DNA of 59,302 nucleotides. Origin: CALIBK01 sp037444165 (lineage in GTDB: Bacteria; Desulfobacterota; BSN033; UBA1163). Position numbers and translations under genes: made by a program. The DNA lies in the NCBI GenBank assembly GCA_037444165.1, contig JBBIMX010000006.1, positions 1 to 59,302 on the forward strand. The letters run 5' to 3'. Below are positions 50,169 to 58,318 of this stretch, in pieces. Every line of letters begins with the position of its first letter. The first letter of the stretch is position 1. The notes below the pieces were generated by a model. It saw nothing but the letters and a program-made list of their open reading frames with translations, had not been told where the DNA came from and did no database searches.

Positions 50169-50813
50169 TTATTCGGATTTGGAGAGGGGCCCTCCTTTTT
50201 GACCTCGGTAGACTTCTTCAAAGAGTTCTTCCGGTGTGGTGATGCTCGGATTCCTCTCCAAGGCCTCTCTCACCATTCTTTGAGCCTCACTCACCTTATG
50301 GCCAAGATCTTTTACCAGAACTTCTTCAACCTGCTTCTTAAAATCGATGATCTCCCCTTCAGCAGGAATCTGATCCTCCCTCATCAGGGCAAATTTTCCT
50401 ACTTTTCCGTGAAGGGTCGCAATGATTTTATCGGCTGTTCTTTTCCCGATCCCCCTGAGCTTTTCGAGGGTCTTTGAATCCCTTTCTTCAATAGCTCGGG
50501 CGATTTCAGGAATAGGGAGGGTGAGGGCCTTGGCCGCAGTGGGAGGCCCGATATCCTCTACAGTGATAAACTTTTCGAAAAACTCTTTTTCGGGTTCGTG
50601 GTTGAAACCGATGAGAAGGGGTTTAGGATGCCGCTCGGTCTGATGATAAGAGATATAGAGTCTCACGACCTCTCCGTCCTCTCCAGCCTTTTTGGAATTG
50701 AACGTTTTTCGGACAATGGCCGGGAGGAGGATCTCATAGCCAACGCCATTGGTTAATACGACGACTCGATCCTCTTCTTTTTTAAGAAGTTTTCCTTCTA
50801 TGTATCGGATCAT
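50169..50813 (-). CDS. ruvA: Holliday junction-binding protein RuvA
   Basis: A 214-residue protein with the OB fold (MIRYIEGKLLKKEEDRVVVLTNGVGYEILLP), the HhH domain (KLRGIGKRTADKIIATLHGKVG) and a C-terminal RuvB-binding helix region (EEVLVKDLGHKVSEAQRMVREAL). It holds the four-way junction as a tetramer. Order and spacing are canonical for ruvCAB. Confidence 0.97.
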   Translation of the reverse strand: MIRYIEGKLLKKEEDRVVVLTNGVGYEILLPAIVRKTFNSKKAGEDGEVVRLYISYHQTERHPKPLLIGFNHEPEKEFFEKFITVEDIGPPTAAKALTLPIPEIARAIEERDSKTLEKLRGIGKRTADKIIATLHGKVGKFALMREDQIPAEGEIIDFKKQVEEVLVKDLGHKVSEAQRMVREALERNPSITTPEELFEEVYRGQKGGPLSKSE

Positions 50814-50853
50814 TTTCCATCCGTTTCAGCCCAGACCCACTTTTGATGTCCTG

Positions 50854-51339
50854 CTACCATCTAAAATTTCTATTCCGCGAAAGTCCAGTTAATGCCAAAG
50901 CGAGTGCATCGCCCGCATGACTTGAGCTGAGGGGTTTTTCAATCCTGAGAATTTGACGGATGGCCCTCTTGATTTGTTCCTTGTCTGCTCTGCCACTTCC
51001 GGTGAGCGCGTATTTCACTTCCGTCGGTCTAACCTCCATGACAGGGATCCCTTCCTCTTGGGCCATAAGGTAGATGACTCCCCTGACTTCTCCAAGCTGG
51101 ATAGCCGCCTTTGGATACTGTTTTAACACAAACACCTCTTCAAGGACCAAAAAATCGGGTTTCCATTTTTCGAGAACTTCTTTCAAGCTATCATAAATCG
51201 TTTTCAATCGGAAGGAGAGTGGGGAATTGGATCTCGTTCGGATGGCTCCCCATTCACAAGCCCTTCCTCCATAATCTAAGGCCTCTACCACTCCGAAGCC
51301 TGTCATGGCCAATCCTGGATCGATCCCGATCGCCTTCAT
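50854..51339 (-). CDS. ruvC: Holliday junction resolvase RuvC
   Basis: A 161-residue endonuclease: catalytic Asp in MKAIGIDPGLAMTGFGVV, Glu in LVLEEVFVLKQYPKAAIQLGEVRG, and the C-terminal SHAGDALALALTG. The frame extends to 51372, but the extra 11 residues are encoded by the yebC terminator hairpin, and the family begins at MKAIGIDPG, so 51339 is the start. It acts with RuvAB. Confidence 0.96.
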   Translation of the reverse strand: MKAIGIDPGLAMTGFGVVEALDYGGRACEWGAIRTRSNSPLSFRLKTIYDSLKEVLEKWKPDFLVLEEVFVLKQYPKAAIQLGEVRGVIYLMAQEEGIPVMEVRPTEVKYALTGSGRADKEQIKRAIRQILRIEKPLSSSHAGDALALALTGLSRNRNFRW

Positions 51340-51355
51340 GGCACCCCTTAGATGT

Positions 51356-51397
51356 AGAAAAAGCCACCCCATCGTTTTCTTGCTTGAGGTGGCTTTT
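51356..51397 (-). terminator. Rho-independent terminator of yebC
   Basis: AAAAGCCACC (51359-51368) and GGTGGCTTTT (51388-51397) form a 10-bp stem; on the minus strand it is followed by a T run (plus 51356-51362). It lies between yebC and ruvC. Confidence 0.8.
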
Positions 51398-51421
51398 ATA
51401 AATCATCCGAGAGAGTCTTCT

Positions 51422-52171
51422 TTAGGCACTAAGCCTTTCCATCTCCTCGTCGGAAATATCGAAGTTGGCATAAACTTTCTGCACGTCGTCTGAATCTTCA
51501 AGCCCCTCCATCAATTTCAACATCTGTTCCGCCTCTTTCCCGCTTAACCTGACGGTCGTCTGTGGAACCATGGTGACCTCTGCGTAGTTGAGTTTAAATC
51601 CAGCCTCTTCCAATGCCCTCCTCACTTCCTCAAACTGGGATGGAGGGGTGGTGACTTCAAAATCTTTTCCGGTATCCTTGACATCGAGAGCCCCTTTCTC
51701 TAAGGCCACTTCGATCAGACGGTCTTCATCCACGCCATTTTTATCGATAAGGATCAGGCCTTTCTTTTCAAACATCCATGAGACGCAACCTGACTCTCCT
51801 AAACTCCCGTTGTATTTAGAGAAGATGTGTCTGATATCCGCTACGGTTCGGTTTTTATTATCGGTCAAGACCTCTACCATCATGGCCACTCCACCTGGGC
51901 CATATCCTTCATAAATGAGGTCTTCGTAATGGGTCCCTTCCAGCTCTCCAGTTCCTTTTTTAATCGCCCTCTCGATATTCTCTTTGGGCATATTTTCTGC
52001 TTTAGCAGCAAGGACAGCAGATCGGAGTCTGGGGTTGGCATTGATATCTCCTCCCCCCAATCTGGCGGCGACCATAATCTCACGGATAAGCTTTGTAAAG
52101 ATCTTTCCTCGTTTGGCGTCTGCCGCCCCTTTTTTTCGTTTAATCGTGCTCCATTTTGAATGACCGGACAT
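51422..52171 (-). CDS. yebC: YebC/PmpR-family transcriptional regulator
   Basis: A 249-residue protein: MSGHSKWSTIKRKKGAADAKRGKIFTKLIREIMVAARLGGGD at the start, NPRLRSAVLAAKAENMPKENIERAIKKGTG, and YEGYGPGGVAMMVEVLTDNKNRTVADIRHIFSKYNGSLG. A YebC family member; members act as DNA-binding regulators or in translation of stalling sequences. Its place directly upstream of ruvC is the classical order. Confidence 0.97.
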   Translation of the reverse strand: MSGHSKWSTIKRKKGAADAKRGKIFTKLIREIMVAARLGGGDINANPRLRSAVLAAKAENMPKENIERAIKKGTGELEGTHYEDLIYEGYGPGGVAMMVEVLTDNKNRTVADIRHIFSKYNGSLGESGCVSWMFEKKGLILIDKNGVDEDRLIEVALEKGALDVKDTGKDFEVTTPPSQFEEVRRALEEAGFKLNYAEVTMVPQTTVRLSGKEAEQMLKLMEGLEDSDDVQKVYANFDISDEEMERLSA

Positions 52172-52195
52172 ATCGCCCTTACCCTTTGAAATGAA

Positions 52196-52270
52196 TGGTG
52201 GGCGCTACTGGATTTGAACCAGTGACCTCCTGCGTGTGAAGCAGGCGTTCTCCCCCTGAACTAAGCGCCC
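52196..52270 (-). tRNA. tRNA-Val (CAC)
   Basis: On the minus strand, acceptor GGGCGCT/AGCGCCC, anticodon stem CCTGC/GCAGG with loop TTCACAC (anticodon CAC, valine GUG), T arm ACTGG-TTCAAAT-CCAGT. CCA is encoded at plus 52196-52198. Confidence 0.95.
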
Positions 52271-52305
52271 AAGTGCTATTTATTTTATTAGATTCTACCG
52301 AAAAG

Positions 52306-52797
52306 TCAACCCTGAGATCCAATTTGTAAGAAGTAACGCTCCAGGATCATCCATTGTAGGGTATCCAAGGGTCTTCCATAACCCTTCTCCTTTTGTAGGG
52401 CTCGAATCCCACAGATAATACAAACCGAGATGGGATCGGATTTTCCTACTCCCCTCACATTCTTCATCATTGGATCGGTGAGGAGTTTCATTCTCAGTCC
52501 TTTTACGAAATGGTAAAGATCACGATAGACGGGGAAGAAAGGAGAGGATTCAGGCTTTCCTTCATAAGGGAAAAGGTGTCTCCGAATTCCTTCCCTTAAT
52601 GCTTCAGACCAGCTTTTTAACCGGACCTCTTCTATCTCCTTTCGCAATACTTCTAAGATATCCGTATGCCCAATATTCCAGTCCATCAGCTCATCCATGA
52701 GCTCCTCATAGGTTCGCGTTTCTTTACCCAAGGAAGCCTCATCCCTTCCTTCTTGACCTCCTCGTTTACCCTTAGTAAAAAGATCGGTAATCTTCAT
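52306..52797 (-). CDS. Hypothetical protein (163 aa)
   Basis: I do not recognise it. It is a soluble, mostly helical, charged protein: a basic N-terminus (MKITDLFTKGKRGGQEGRDEASLG), a helical middle (ELMDELMDWNIGHTDILEVLRKEIEEVRLKSWSEALREGIRRHLFPYEG), and a conserved-looking C-terminal half (PISVCIICGIRALQKEKGYGRPLDTLQWMILERYFLQIG) with a CxxC pair. The CxxC could bind metal. It lies 35 bp upstream of the tRNA-Val gene in minus-strand terms and begins a 500-bp gap full of hairpin repeats. Confidence 0.55.
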   Translation of the reverse strand: MKITDLFTKGKRGGQEGRDEASLGKETRTYEELMDELMDWNIGHTDILEVLRKEIEEVRLKSWSEALREGIRRHLFPYEGKPESSPFFPVYRDLYHFVKGLRMKLLTDPMMKNVRGVGKSDPISVCIICGIRALQKEKGYGRPLDTLQWMILERYFLQIGSQG

Positions 52798-52926
52798 CGT
52801 TTCTCCTTTGCCCCGGAGGTCTTCATCTTTCCCCCTGGAAGCGATGGTTAGAATCTAATAATAAAAGAAATACTCCCTTACTCATTCCTCTTATTGTGGT
52901 TGGCCCTATATAAAAGCTATATATGA

Positions 52927-53090
52927 ATCTGCGTTCTAAGATTTCAGAGGCCTCCCTTTCGGCCCTATAGATATCCACACCCTTCAGTGAAGAATTACAA
53001 AAATTAGATAACCCCTCACTGAAGGGTGAAAATAAATTTAAGCCCGACAGGAGTATTTCCGAAACCCATAGAACGCGGATGGATTGAATA
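52927..53090. repeat. Hairpin repeat, copy E (nested palindrome)
   Basis: An imperfect palindrome of about 160 bp. The centre has a perfect 13-bp inverted pair CACCCTTCAGTGA (52978-52990) and TCACTGAAGGGTG (53016-53028). The outer arms ATCTGCGTTCTAAGATTTC (from 52928) and GAAACCCATAGAACGCGGAT (to about 53088) are also inverse of each other. AGTGAAGAATTACAAAAATTAG matches the 53233 copy. MITE-like. Confidence 0.7.
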
Positions 53091-53187
53091 TAAATAGGTT
53101 CTACGAATCCATCCATTGTAGAAATGGGTTTCTGATTAAAACAAACCAAAGTAACGATTTCTATGGACCATTTAAGGTAGCCGCACC

Positions 53188-53245
53188 ATGGGTTTCTCCA
53201 ATACCCCTCTCGGGCTTATTTCCCACTTCTGAGTGAGGAATTGCA
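53188..53245. repeat. Hairpin repeat, copy F
   Basis: Reverse-complement counterpart of the 39929-39997 interior: GGGTTTCTCCAATACC and CTCGGGCTTATTTCCCA, then TTCTGAGTGAGGAATTGCA. It stands in inverted orientation to copy E's AAGCCCGACAGG arm about 110 bp upstream. Confidence 0.7.
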
Positions 53246-53263
53246 AAAATTAGAAAAAAAAGA

Positions 53264-53291
53264 TTGACATTCTATCCTCAACTAATATAAT
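53264..53291 (+). promoter_or_regulatory. Sigma-70 promoter of the liv operon
   Basis: TTGACA (53264-53269), 16-bp spacer, TATAAT (53286-53291): both hexamers are perfect consensus. It is 64 bp upstream of the livM ATG, directly after repeat copy F. Confidence 0.8.
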
Positions 53292-53355
53292 ACATATCGC
53301 TCTTAAATGGAACAAATTTTTTTAATGACCTCTTGTGTCATTCTGATGGACTTTC

Positions 53356-54417
53356 ATGGATATTAAACGAGATTACTATGAGGACATTGAACTTTTCAAA
53401 AGTGGTACCATCCTCGTCTGGTCCATCCTCTTTCTTATCTTTTTAGCCATTTTCCCATGGATCATTACGAAGTATCATCCATTGGGATTCTCTATTTACA
53501 TTGCCAATCTCATTGCTGTCCATGCCCTTGTGGCCATAGGATTAAATATCTTGGTAGGCTATACGGGGCAGATCTCCTTGGGACATGCTGGATTTTTCGC
53601 CATCGGTGCCTTTACCACTATCCTTCCTATCCTGAAGTGGAACTTTCCCTTTTTTGTTGCCCTTCCTATTGCGGGTTTCATCTCCTCCATTTTTGGATTC
53701 ATATTGGGGTTGCCAGCACTTCGTTTGAAAGGTCCTTACCTTGCCATCGCCACCCTCGGGTTTGGAATGACGATTACGACGATTATCAAACATATGGAAT
53801 TCTTTGGAGGGAGGATGGGACTGCAAGCTCCCAAGCTTGAGGTTTTAGGCACCCCATTGAAAGACATCCATTTTTACTATCTGATTATGGCGGTGGCTGT
53901 CCTGATGACTATTGGAGCCATTAAGTTGATGAAGACAAGGGTGGGACGAGCCTTCATCGCCATTCGGGACAGTGATATTGCTGCCGAAGCAATGGGAGTA
54001 AATCTCACTTATTACAAAACCCTTTCTTTTGCTGTAAGTGCTTTTTATACCGGGGTGGCCGGGGGACTCTATGCCTTCATCTTAGGCTTCATCAATCCTG
54101 AGAGTTTCCATCTCATCATGTCCATCACCTTTTTGGCGATGGTTGTGGTCGGTGGATTGGGATCGATCATGGGATCTATTGCAGGGGCGGCGTTGATGAC
54201 CTATCTGGATATTAAACTTCAGGCCATTCAGGATCTCCCAGCCATTGGACCAGCCCTGTTTGCTTTTTCGCAGAAGTATATGAGTGTAGCCGGAATTTCA
54301 AACATTGCAGTGATTGTCTATGGATTGATCATGATCCTGATTGTTCTCTTTGAGCCCTTAGGAATATTCGGATTCTGGATCCGAACCAAGAAGTACTGGA
54401 AGACGTGGCCCTTTTAA
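53356..54417 (+). CDS. livM: Branched-chain amino-acid-type ABC permease LivM
   Basis: A 353-residue inner-membrane permease with about nine hydrophobic segments and the LivM pattern NILVGYTGQISLGHAGFFAIGA, RIGRAFIAIRDSDIAAEAMGVNLTYYKTLSFAVSAFYTGVAGGLYA, and VVGGLGSIMGSIAGAALMTYL. It forms the channel with LivH. First gene of the liv operon, behind a consensus promoter. In this phylum such systems also carry aromatic acids or other carboxylates, so the ligand is open. Confidence 0.93.
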   Translation: MDIKRDYYEDIELFKSGTILVWSILFLIFLAIFPWIITKYHPLGFSIYIANLIAVHALVAIGLNILVGYTGQISLGHAGFFAIGAFTTILPILKWNFPFFVALPIAGFISSIFGFILGLPALRLKGPYLAIATLGFGMTITTIIKHMEFFGGRMGLQAPKLEVLGTPLKDIHFYYLIMAVAVLMTIGAIKLMKTRVGRAFIAIRDSDIAAEAMGVNLTYYKTLSFAVSAFYTGVAGGLYAFILGFINPESFHLIMSITFLAMVVVGGLGSIMGSIAGAALMTYLDIKLQAIQDLPAIGPALFAFSQKYMSVAGISNIAVIVYGLIMILIVLFEPLGIFGFWIRTKKYWKTWPF

Positions 54418-54424
54418 TATTTTA

Positions 54425-54505
54425 AATCCGAATTTCGAAGCACGAAATTCGAAACAATTGGATTTGGGATTTGTTTCGGATTTCGATGTTCGGATTTCGA
54501 GTTTC
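54425..54505. repeat. AT-rich palindromic repeat between livM and livH
   Basis: Two perfect 8-bp hairpins in series: GAATTTCG/CGAAATTC (54430-54450) and CGAAACAA/TTGTTTCG (54450-54478), followed by further GATTTCG units. The style (TTCGAATTTCGA words) recurs in intergenic DNA of many Desulfobacterota assemblies, from memory. It may stabilise the operon mRNA. Confidence 0.6.
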
Positions 54506-54520
54506 TTATTGGAGAGAAGC

Positions 54521-55393
54521 ATGTTTGGTCAGTTGATTATGAGTGGATTGGCGGTGGGCGCCTGCTATGCCCTTTTGGCTCTGGCCATGGTCATCATCTA
54601 TAAAACCTCTGAGGTACTCAATTTTGCCCAGGGAGAGATGGCAATGGTCAGTACCTTTGTGGCCTTTACGATCCTGGAAACATACCATATCCCTTTCCAA
54701 TGGGCCATTCTCCTTACTTTTTTATTTGCCATCCTTCTGGGTATCTTTTTCGAAGTCGTCTTTCTGAGACAGGCAAAGGATCCTACTGTACTGGGATTGA
54801 TCATCATCACCCTTGGATTCGAAATGATGCTGATGGGATTTGCGGGCTGGAAGTGGGGACCGGATCAACGATCTTTTCCCTTCCCGGTTTCCAATATCGA
54901 AACCTATAATATCTATGGGTTAATCATCAGTAAGATTAACTTCTGGACCATTATCGTTTCCCTCACCCTGATGTTTATCCTCTTTCTCTTTTTCAGATAT
55001 ACGAAATTGGGAACCGCCATGAGGGCAACTCAACAGAATCCGCTAGCGGCGAGGGTCATGGGAATTCGAACCAAGAGGATTTTATCCTTCACCTGGGCCC
55101 TCAGTTCTCTGATCGGGGCAGTTGCAGGGATGCTTGTTGCGGCCCTGGGAGTTCTTGATCCCCCTATGATGATGGATCCTCTTTTAAAAGGTTTTGCAGC
55201 AGGGGTCTTGGGAGGAATGACGAGCCTTCCGGGAACGGCGATCGGGGGAGCGATTTTGGGAATTATCGAGAATCTCTTCGGAGGTTATGTCTCTCTGGCT
55301 TTTAAATCGGTTGTGGCTTTCGCTATCATTGTGTTAATGTTATGCATTAAACCGAGTGGTCTCTTAGCAAGACATTATGTGAAGAAAGTATAA
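54521..55393 (+). CDS. livH: Branched-chain amino-acid-type ABC permease LivH
   Basis: A 290-residue permease, LivH family: MSGLAVGACYALLALAMVIIYKTSEVLNFAQGEMAMVSTFVAF, MRATQQNPLAARVMGIRTKRILSFTWALSSLIGAVAGML, and GVLGGMTSLPGTAIGGAILGIIENL. The frame opens at 54458, but those residues come from the palindromic repeat; the ATG at 54521 has GGAGAG upstream and matches the LivH start. It partners LivM. Confidence 0.93.
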   Translation: MFGQLIMSGLAVGACYALLALAMVIIYKTSEVLNFAQGEMAMVSTFVAFTILETYHIPFQWAILLTFLFAILLGIFFEVVFLRQAKDPTVLGLIIITLGFEMMLMGFAGWKWGPDQRSFPFPVSNIETYNIYGLIISKINFWTIIVSLTLMFILFLFFRYTKLGTAMRATQQNPLAARVMGIRTKRILSFTWALSSLIGAVAGMLVAALGVLDPPMMMDPLLKGFAAGVLGGMTSLPGTAIGGAILGIIENLFGGYVSLAFKSVVAFAIIVLMLCIKPSGLLARHYVKKV

Positions 55394-55422
55394 ATTCAAA
55401 TCAAAGAAAGGAGGAGAGGAAG

Positions 55423-56616
55423 ATGGTCAAAAAAAGGGTATTTTTTACTTCAGGATTTTTCTTTCTCACTATTTGGTTTATGGTCTCAATAACTTCGGCT
55501 CAAACCGTGAGGGGAGTGACAGATACCGAAGTGCTCATCGGACAATGGGGACCTCAGACCGGTCCCGCTGCCCCATGGGGAGCAGTGGCAAGAGGAACCG
55601 ATCTGCTGGTAAGGATTATCAATGAAGAGGGAGGAATTCATGGAAGAAAATTCAAATACTTCCTTCGCGATGATTCTTATATGCCTGCAAAGACGAAGGC
55701 TATCGCCAAAGAGTTTGTAGAGCAGATCGGAGTTTTTGCAGTGGTAGGAGGTGTAGGAGTGGCCTGTGGAATGACGGCCAGAGACTATTTGATGGAAAAC
55801 AAAGTCCCATGGTGTGGACCTGTCACAGGGGTCTATGAATGGATCACTCCCATCCAGAAATATCTCTTTGCGATCTATCCTCTTTACGATGATGAGGCCT
55901 TTAATCTGACAGGGTATCTCTATGAGAAACTGGGCTATAAGAAGATTGCCATGTTTTACCAGAATGATGATTACGGAAAGCAAGGGGTGATGGGAGTTGA
56001 GCGATACCTTCTGAAAAAGAATATCAAACTCGTTGAGAAGGTCTCAGCAGAAGTTACCGATCGAGATTTAAGTACACACGCCCTAAAACTTAAGAAATCC
56101 GGTGCAGAAGCAGTGATTATGTGGACCATGCCAACCCACGCTGCATTGATTTTGGCTGAAACGGCGAAAATCGGTTACAAACCCCAATGGGCCACTAGCA
56201 ATACCCTTTCCGATTCTGCTCTGATGATGCAGATTACTAAGGGGTTATGGGCTGGAATGATTAATTCCTTCTTCGGAGAACTCCCTGATTCCAACCATCC
56301 TCTCATGGTCAAATATAGAGAATGGCACAAGAAGTTAGCCCCTCAAGAGCGATGGGGGGTTTTCTATTATGCAGGGATCATCTTTGCTGAGCCCTTCTTT
56401 GAAGGGGTGAGGAGGGCAGGAAGGAATTTAACCCCGGAGACTTGGGTCAAAGCCATGGAGACGTTGAAGAATTGGCAGGGGATTGGGCCTCCGATCACCT
56501 ATGGACCCCCTAAAACCCCGATGGATCGACAGGGTGGGAAACATGTGTTTTATGGTAAAGTCAGAGCAGATGGAAGTGTCGAAAGGCTCACCGATTGGAT
56601 TCAGATTACTAAATAA
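55423..56616 (+). CDS. livK: Periplasmic ligand-binding protein LivK-type
   Basis: A 397-residue type 1 periplasmic-binding protein with a Sec signal peptide (VFFTSGFFFLTIWFMVSITSA, cleavage after TSA). The mature start VRGVTDTEVLIGQWGPQTGPAAPWGAVARGTDLLVRIINEEGGIHGRKFKYFLRDDSYMPAKTKAIAKEFVEQ is the standard Peripla_BP_6 pattern. It delivers the ligand to LivHM. The ABC ATPases follow after 138 bp. Confidence 0.93.
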   Translation: MVKKRVFFTSGFFFLTIWFMVSITSAQTVRGVTDTEVLIGQWGPQTGPAAPWGAVARGTDLLVRIINEEGGIHGRKFKYFLRDDSYMPAKTKAIAKEFVEQIGVFAVVGGVGVACGMTARDYLMENKVPWCGPVTGVYEWITPIQKYLFAIYPLYDDEAFNLTGYLYEKLGYKKIAMFYQNDDYGKQGVMGVERYLLKKNIKLVEKVSAEVTDRDLSTHALKLKKSGAEAVIMWTMPTHAALILAETAKIGYKPQWATSNTLSDSALMMQITKGLWAGMINSFFGELPDSNHPLMVKYREWHKKLAPQERWGVFYYAGIIFAEPFFEGVRRAGRNLTPETWVKAMETLKNWQGIGPPITYGPPKTPMDRQGGKHVFYGKVRADGSVERLTDWIQITK

Positions 56617-56754
56617 AGCCGTTCCTAAACAGGGGAAGATGAAATAGTGGGATAAAGAGTTAGATCGTTTTTTCAATTCGATTATTCCACTATTTCCATC
56701 TTCCTCGTTTGGGAGAGGACTTAGTTTACTAAGCCTCCTTGGCATTCGATTTCT

Positions 56755-57540
56755 ATGGCTTCGATTCTTAAAATCGAACAATTAAGCATCTCCTTTGGTG
56801 GAATCCAGGCCCTCAACCAGGTAAGTTTTGAGGTTGAGAAGGGGATGATCTATTCTATCATTGGGCCCAATGGGGCGGGCAAGACAACCATCTTTAATTG
56901 CATCACCGGAATCTATAGACCCGATGCCGGAAAAATCTTCTTTAAGGGAGAAGAGATCACCTATCTGAAGCCCTATCAGGTTGCCAGGAAGGGGATTGCG
57001 AGAACCTTTCAGAATATCGAACTCTTCTCCCATATGACGACGATGGACAATCTCATGCTAGGCCGTCATCTCCATATGAAGACCGGGGTTTGGCGAGGGG
57101 CTACGTTTATCTATAAAAACTCAAAGGCAGCCAAGGAGGAGATTGCCCATCGAAGGAAAGTAGAGGAGATCATCGATTTTTTAGAGCTTCAATCCGCCAG
57201 AAATCATTTCGTTGTTAACCTTCCTTATGGAACCCGAAAACTCGTCGAGTTAGGTCGAGCCCTTGCCTTAGAACCAGAGCTTATTCTTCTGGACGAGCCC
57301 TCCGCAGGCATGAATATGGAAGAGAAAGGAGATCTCATGTTTTCTATTCAAGACATTCGGGATGATCTCGGGATTACGGTGATTCTGGTGGAACACGATA
57401 TGAATCTCATCATGGATATCTCGGACAGGATCCTGGCTTTAAATTACGGGGAGAAGATTGCCGAAGGACTACCCGAAGAGATCCAGAGGCATCCTGAAGT
57501 GCTTAAGGCCTATCTGGGCGAGGAGGAGAAGGTTGCTTAA
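56755..57540 (+). CDS. livG: ABC transporter ATPase LivG
   Basis: A 261-residue ATPase: Walker A GPNGAGKTTIF, a Q-loop in RTFQNIELFSHMTTMDNLMLG, the LivG-type signature LPYGTRKLVELGRALALEPELILLDEPSAGMN (replacing LSGGQ), and the H-loop VILVEHDMNLIM. With LivF it powers the LivHM permease. It overlaps livF by a few bases. Confidence 0.94.
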   Translation: MASILKIEQLSISFGGIQALNQVSFEVEKGMIYSIIGPNGAGKTTIFNCITGIYRPDAGKIFFKGEEITYLKPYQVARKGIARTFQNIELFSHMTTMDNLMLGRHLHMKTGVWRGATFIYKNSKAAKEEIAHRRKVEEIIDFLELQSARNHFVVNLPYGTRKLVELGRALALEPELILLDEPSAGMNMEEKGDLMFSIQDIRDDLGITVILVEHDMNLIMDISDRILALNYGEKIAEGLPEEIQRHPEVLKAYLGEEEKVA

Positions 57541-58300
57541 AGTTAAAAATATTGAGACCTTTTATGGATTGATCATGGCCATAAGAGGAGTTTCCCTGGA
57601 GGTCAAGGAAGGGCAGATCGTGGCGATCCTGGGTGCAAATGGGGCAGGGAAGACCACCATCCTTAAGACCATCATGGGACTCTTAGAGGATCAACCCGAT
57701 AAGGGAACGATCGAATTTATGGGAAAGAGGATTGATGGGAAGGATGCGGAGGAGATTGTCCATTTAGGGATTGCCTACGTTCCGGAGGGCAGAGAGGTCT
57801 TCCCGGAATTGAGTGTGGAAGAAAACTTAAGAATGGGGGCCTATACCCGGAGGGATAAAAAAGGCATCCAAGAAGATTACCAACGGGTCGTCACCCATTT
57901 TCCTGTTCTCAGTCAGAGGAAGAATCAGTGGGCCGGTACCTTGAGCGGAGGGGAACAGCAGATGCTTGCTATTGGAAGGGCCCTCATGGCCCGGCCCAAA
58001 CTTTTGATGATGGATGAACCTTCTCTGGGTCTTTCTCCCATCTTGGTTCAAGAGATCTTCAGAATCATTAAATCGATCAATGAGGAAGGAACGACCATTC
58101 TTCTCGTCGAGCAGAACGCCAAAATGGCCTTAAAGATTTCGGATTATGCCTTTATTCTCGAAAATGGCAGGATTGTGGCTGCCAATACGCCGAACTATCT
58201 TTTACAGGATGAGGATGTAAAGGAATTCTATCTTGGGATTCGATCGGAGGAATCTGTCAAAGGCTATCAGAGATGGAAACGAAAAAAACGCTGGCGCTGA
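57533..58300 (+). CDS. livF: ABC transporter ATPase LivF
   Basis: A 255-residue ATPase: LLKVKNIETFYGLIMAIRGVSLEVKEGQIVAILGANGAGKTTI (Walker A), the signature LSGGEQQMLAIGRALMARPKLLMMDEPSLGLSP, and the H-loop ILLVEQNAKMAL. The long open frame begins at 57458 within livG; the likely start is TTG at 57533, behind AGGAGGAGAAGG, overlapping the livG stop. Last gene of the liv operon. Confidence 0.93.
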   Translation: MLKVKNIETFYGLIMAIRGVSLEVKEGQIVAILGANGAGKTTILKTIMGLLEDQPDKGTIEFMGKRIDGKDAEEIVHLGIAYVPEGREVFPELSVEENLRMGAYTRRDKKGIQEDYQRVVTHFPVLSQRKNQWAGTLSGGEQQMLAIGRALMARPKLLMMDEPSLGLSPILVQEIFRIIKSINEEGTTILLVEQNAKMALKISDYAFILENGRIVAANTPNYLLQDEDVKEFYLGIRSEESVKGYQRWKRKKRWR

Positions 58301-58318
58301 TCAATCCTCCCTCCTCCT

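Larger units (their letters stand above)
52798..53355. other. Intergenic region packed with hairpin repeats
   Basis: A 558-bp non-coding stretch between the hypothetical gene and livM. It holds two copies of the hairpin family (52927-53090 and 53188-53245), the perfect 9-bp inverted repeat GGATGGATT/AATCCATCC near 53082-53120, and the livM promoter. A 108-residue minus-strand frame across it reads through the repeats and looks like a chance frame. Confidence 0.65.

Noticed and set aside
52823..53149. 108-residue minus-strand frame in the repeat region
   Set aside because: It runs through the palindromic repeats and has no ribosome site or family likeness.
9336..53245. CRISPR array or tandem repeat
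   Set aside because: Copies are singly dispersed, of unequal length, with inverted ends and no regular spacing or spacers.
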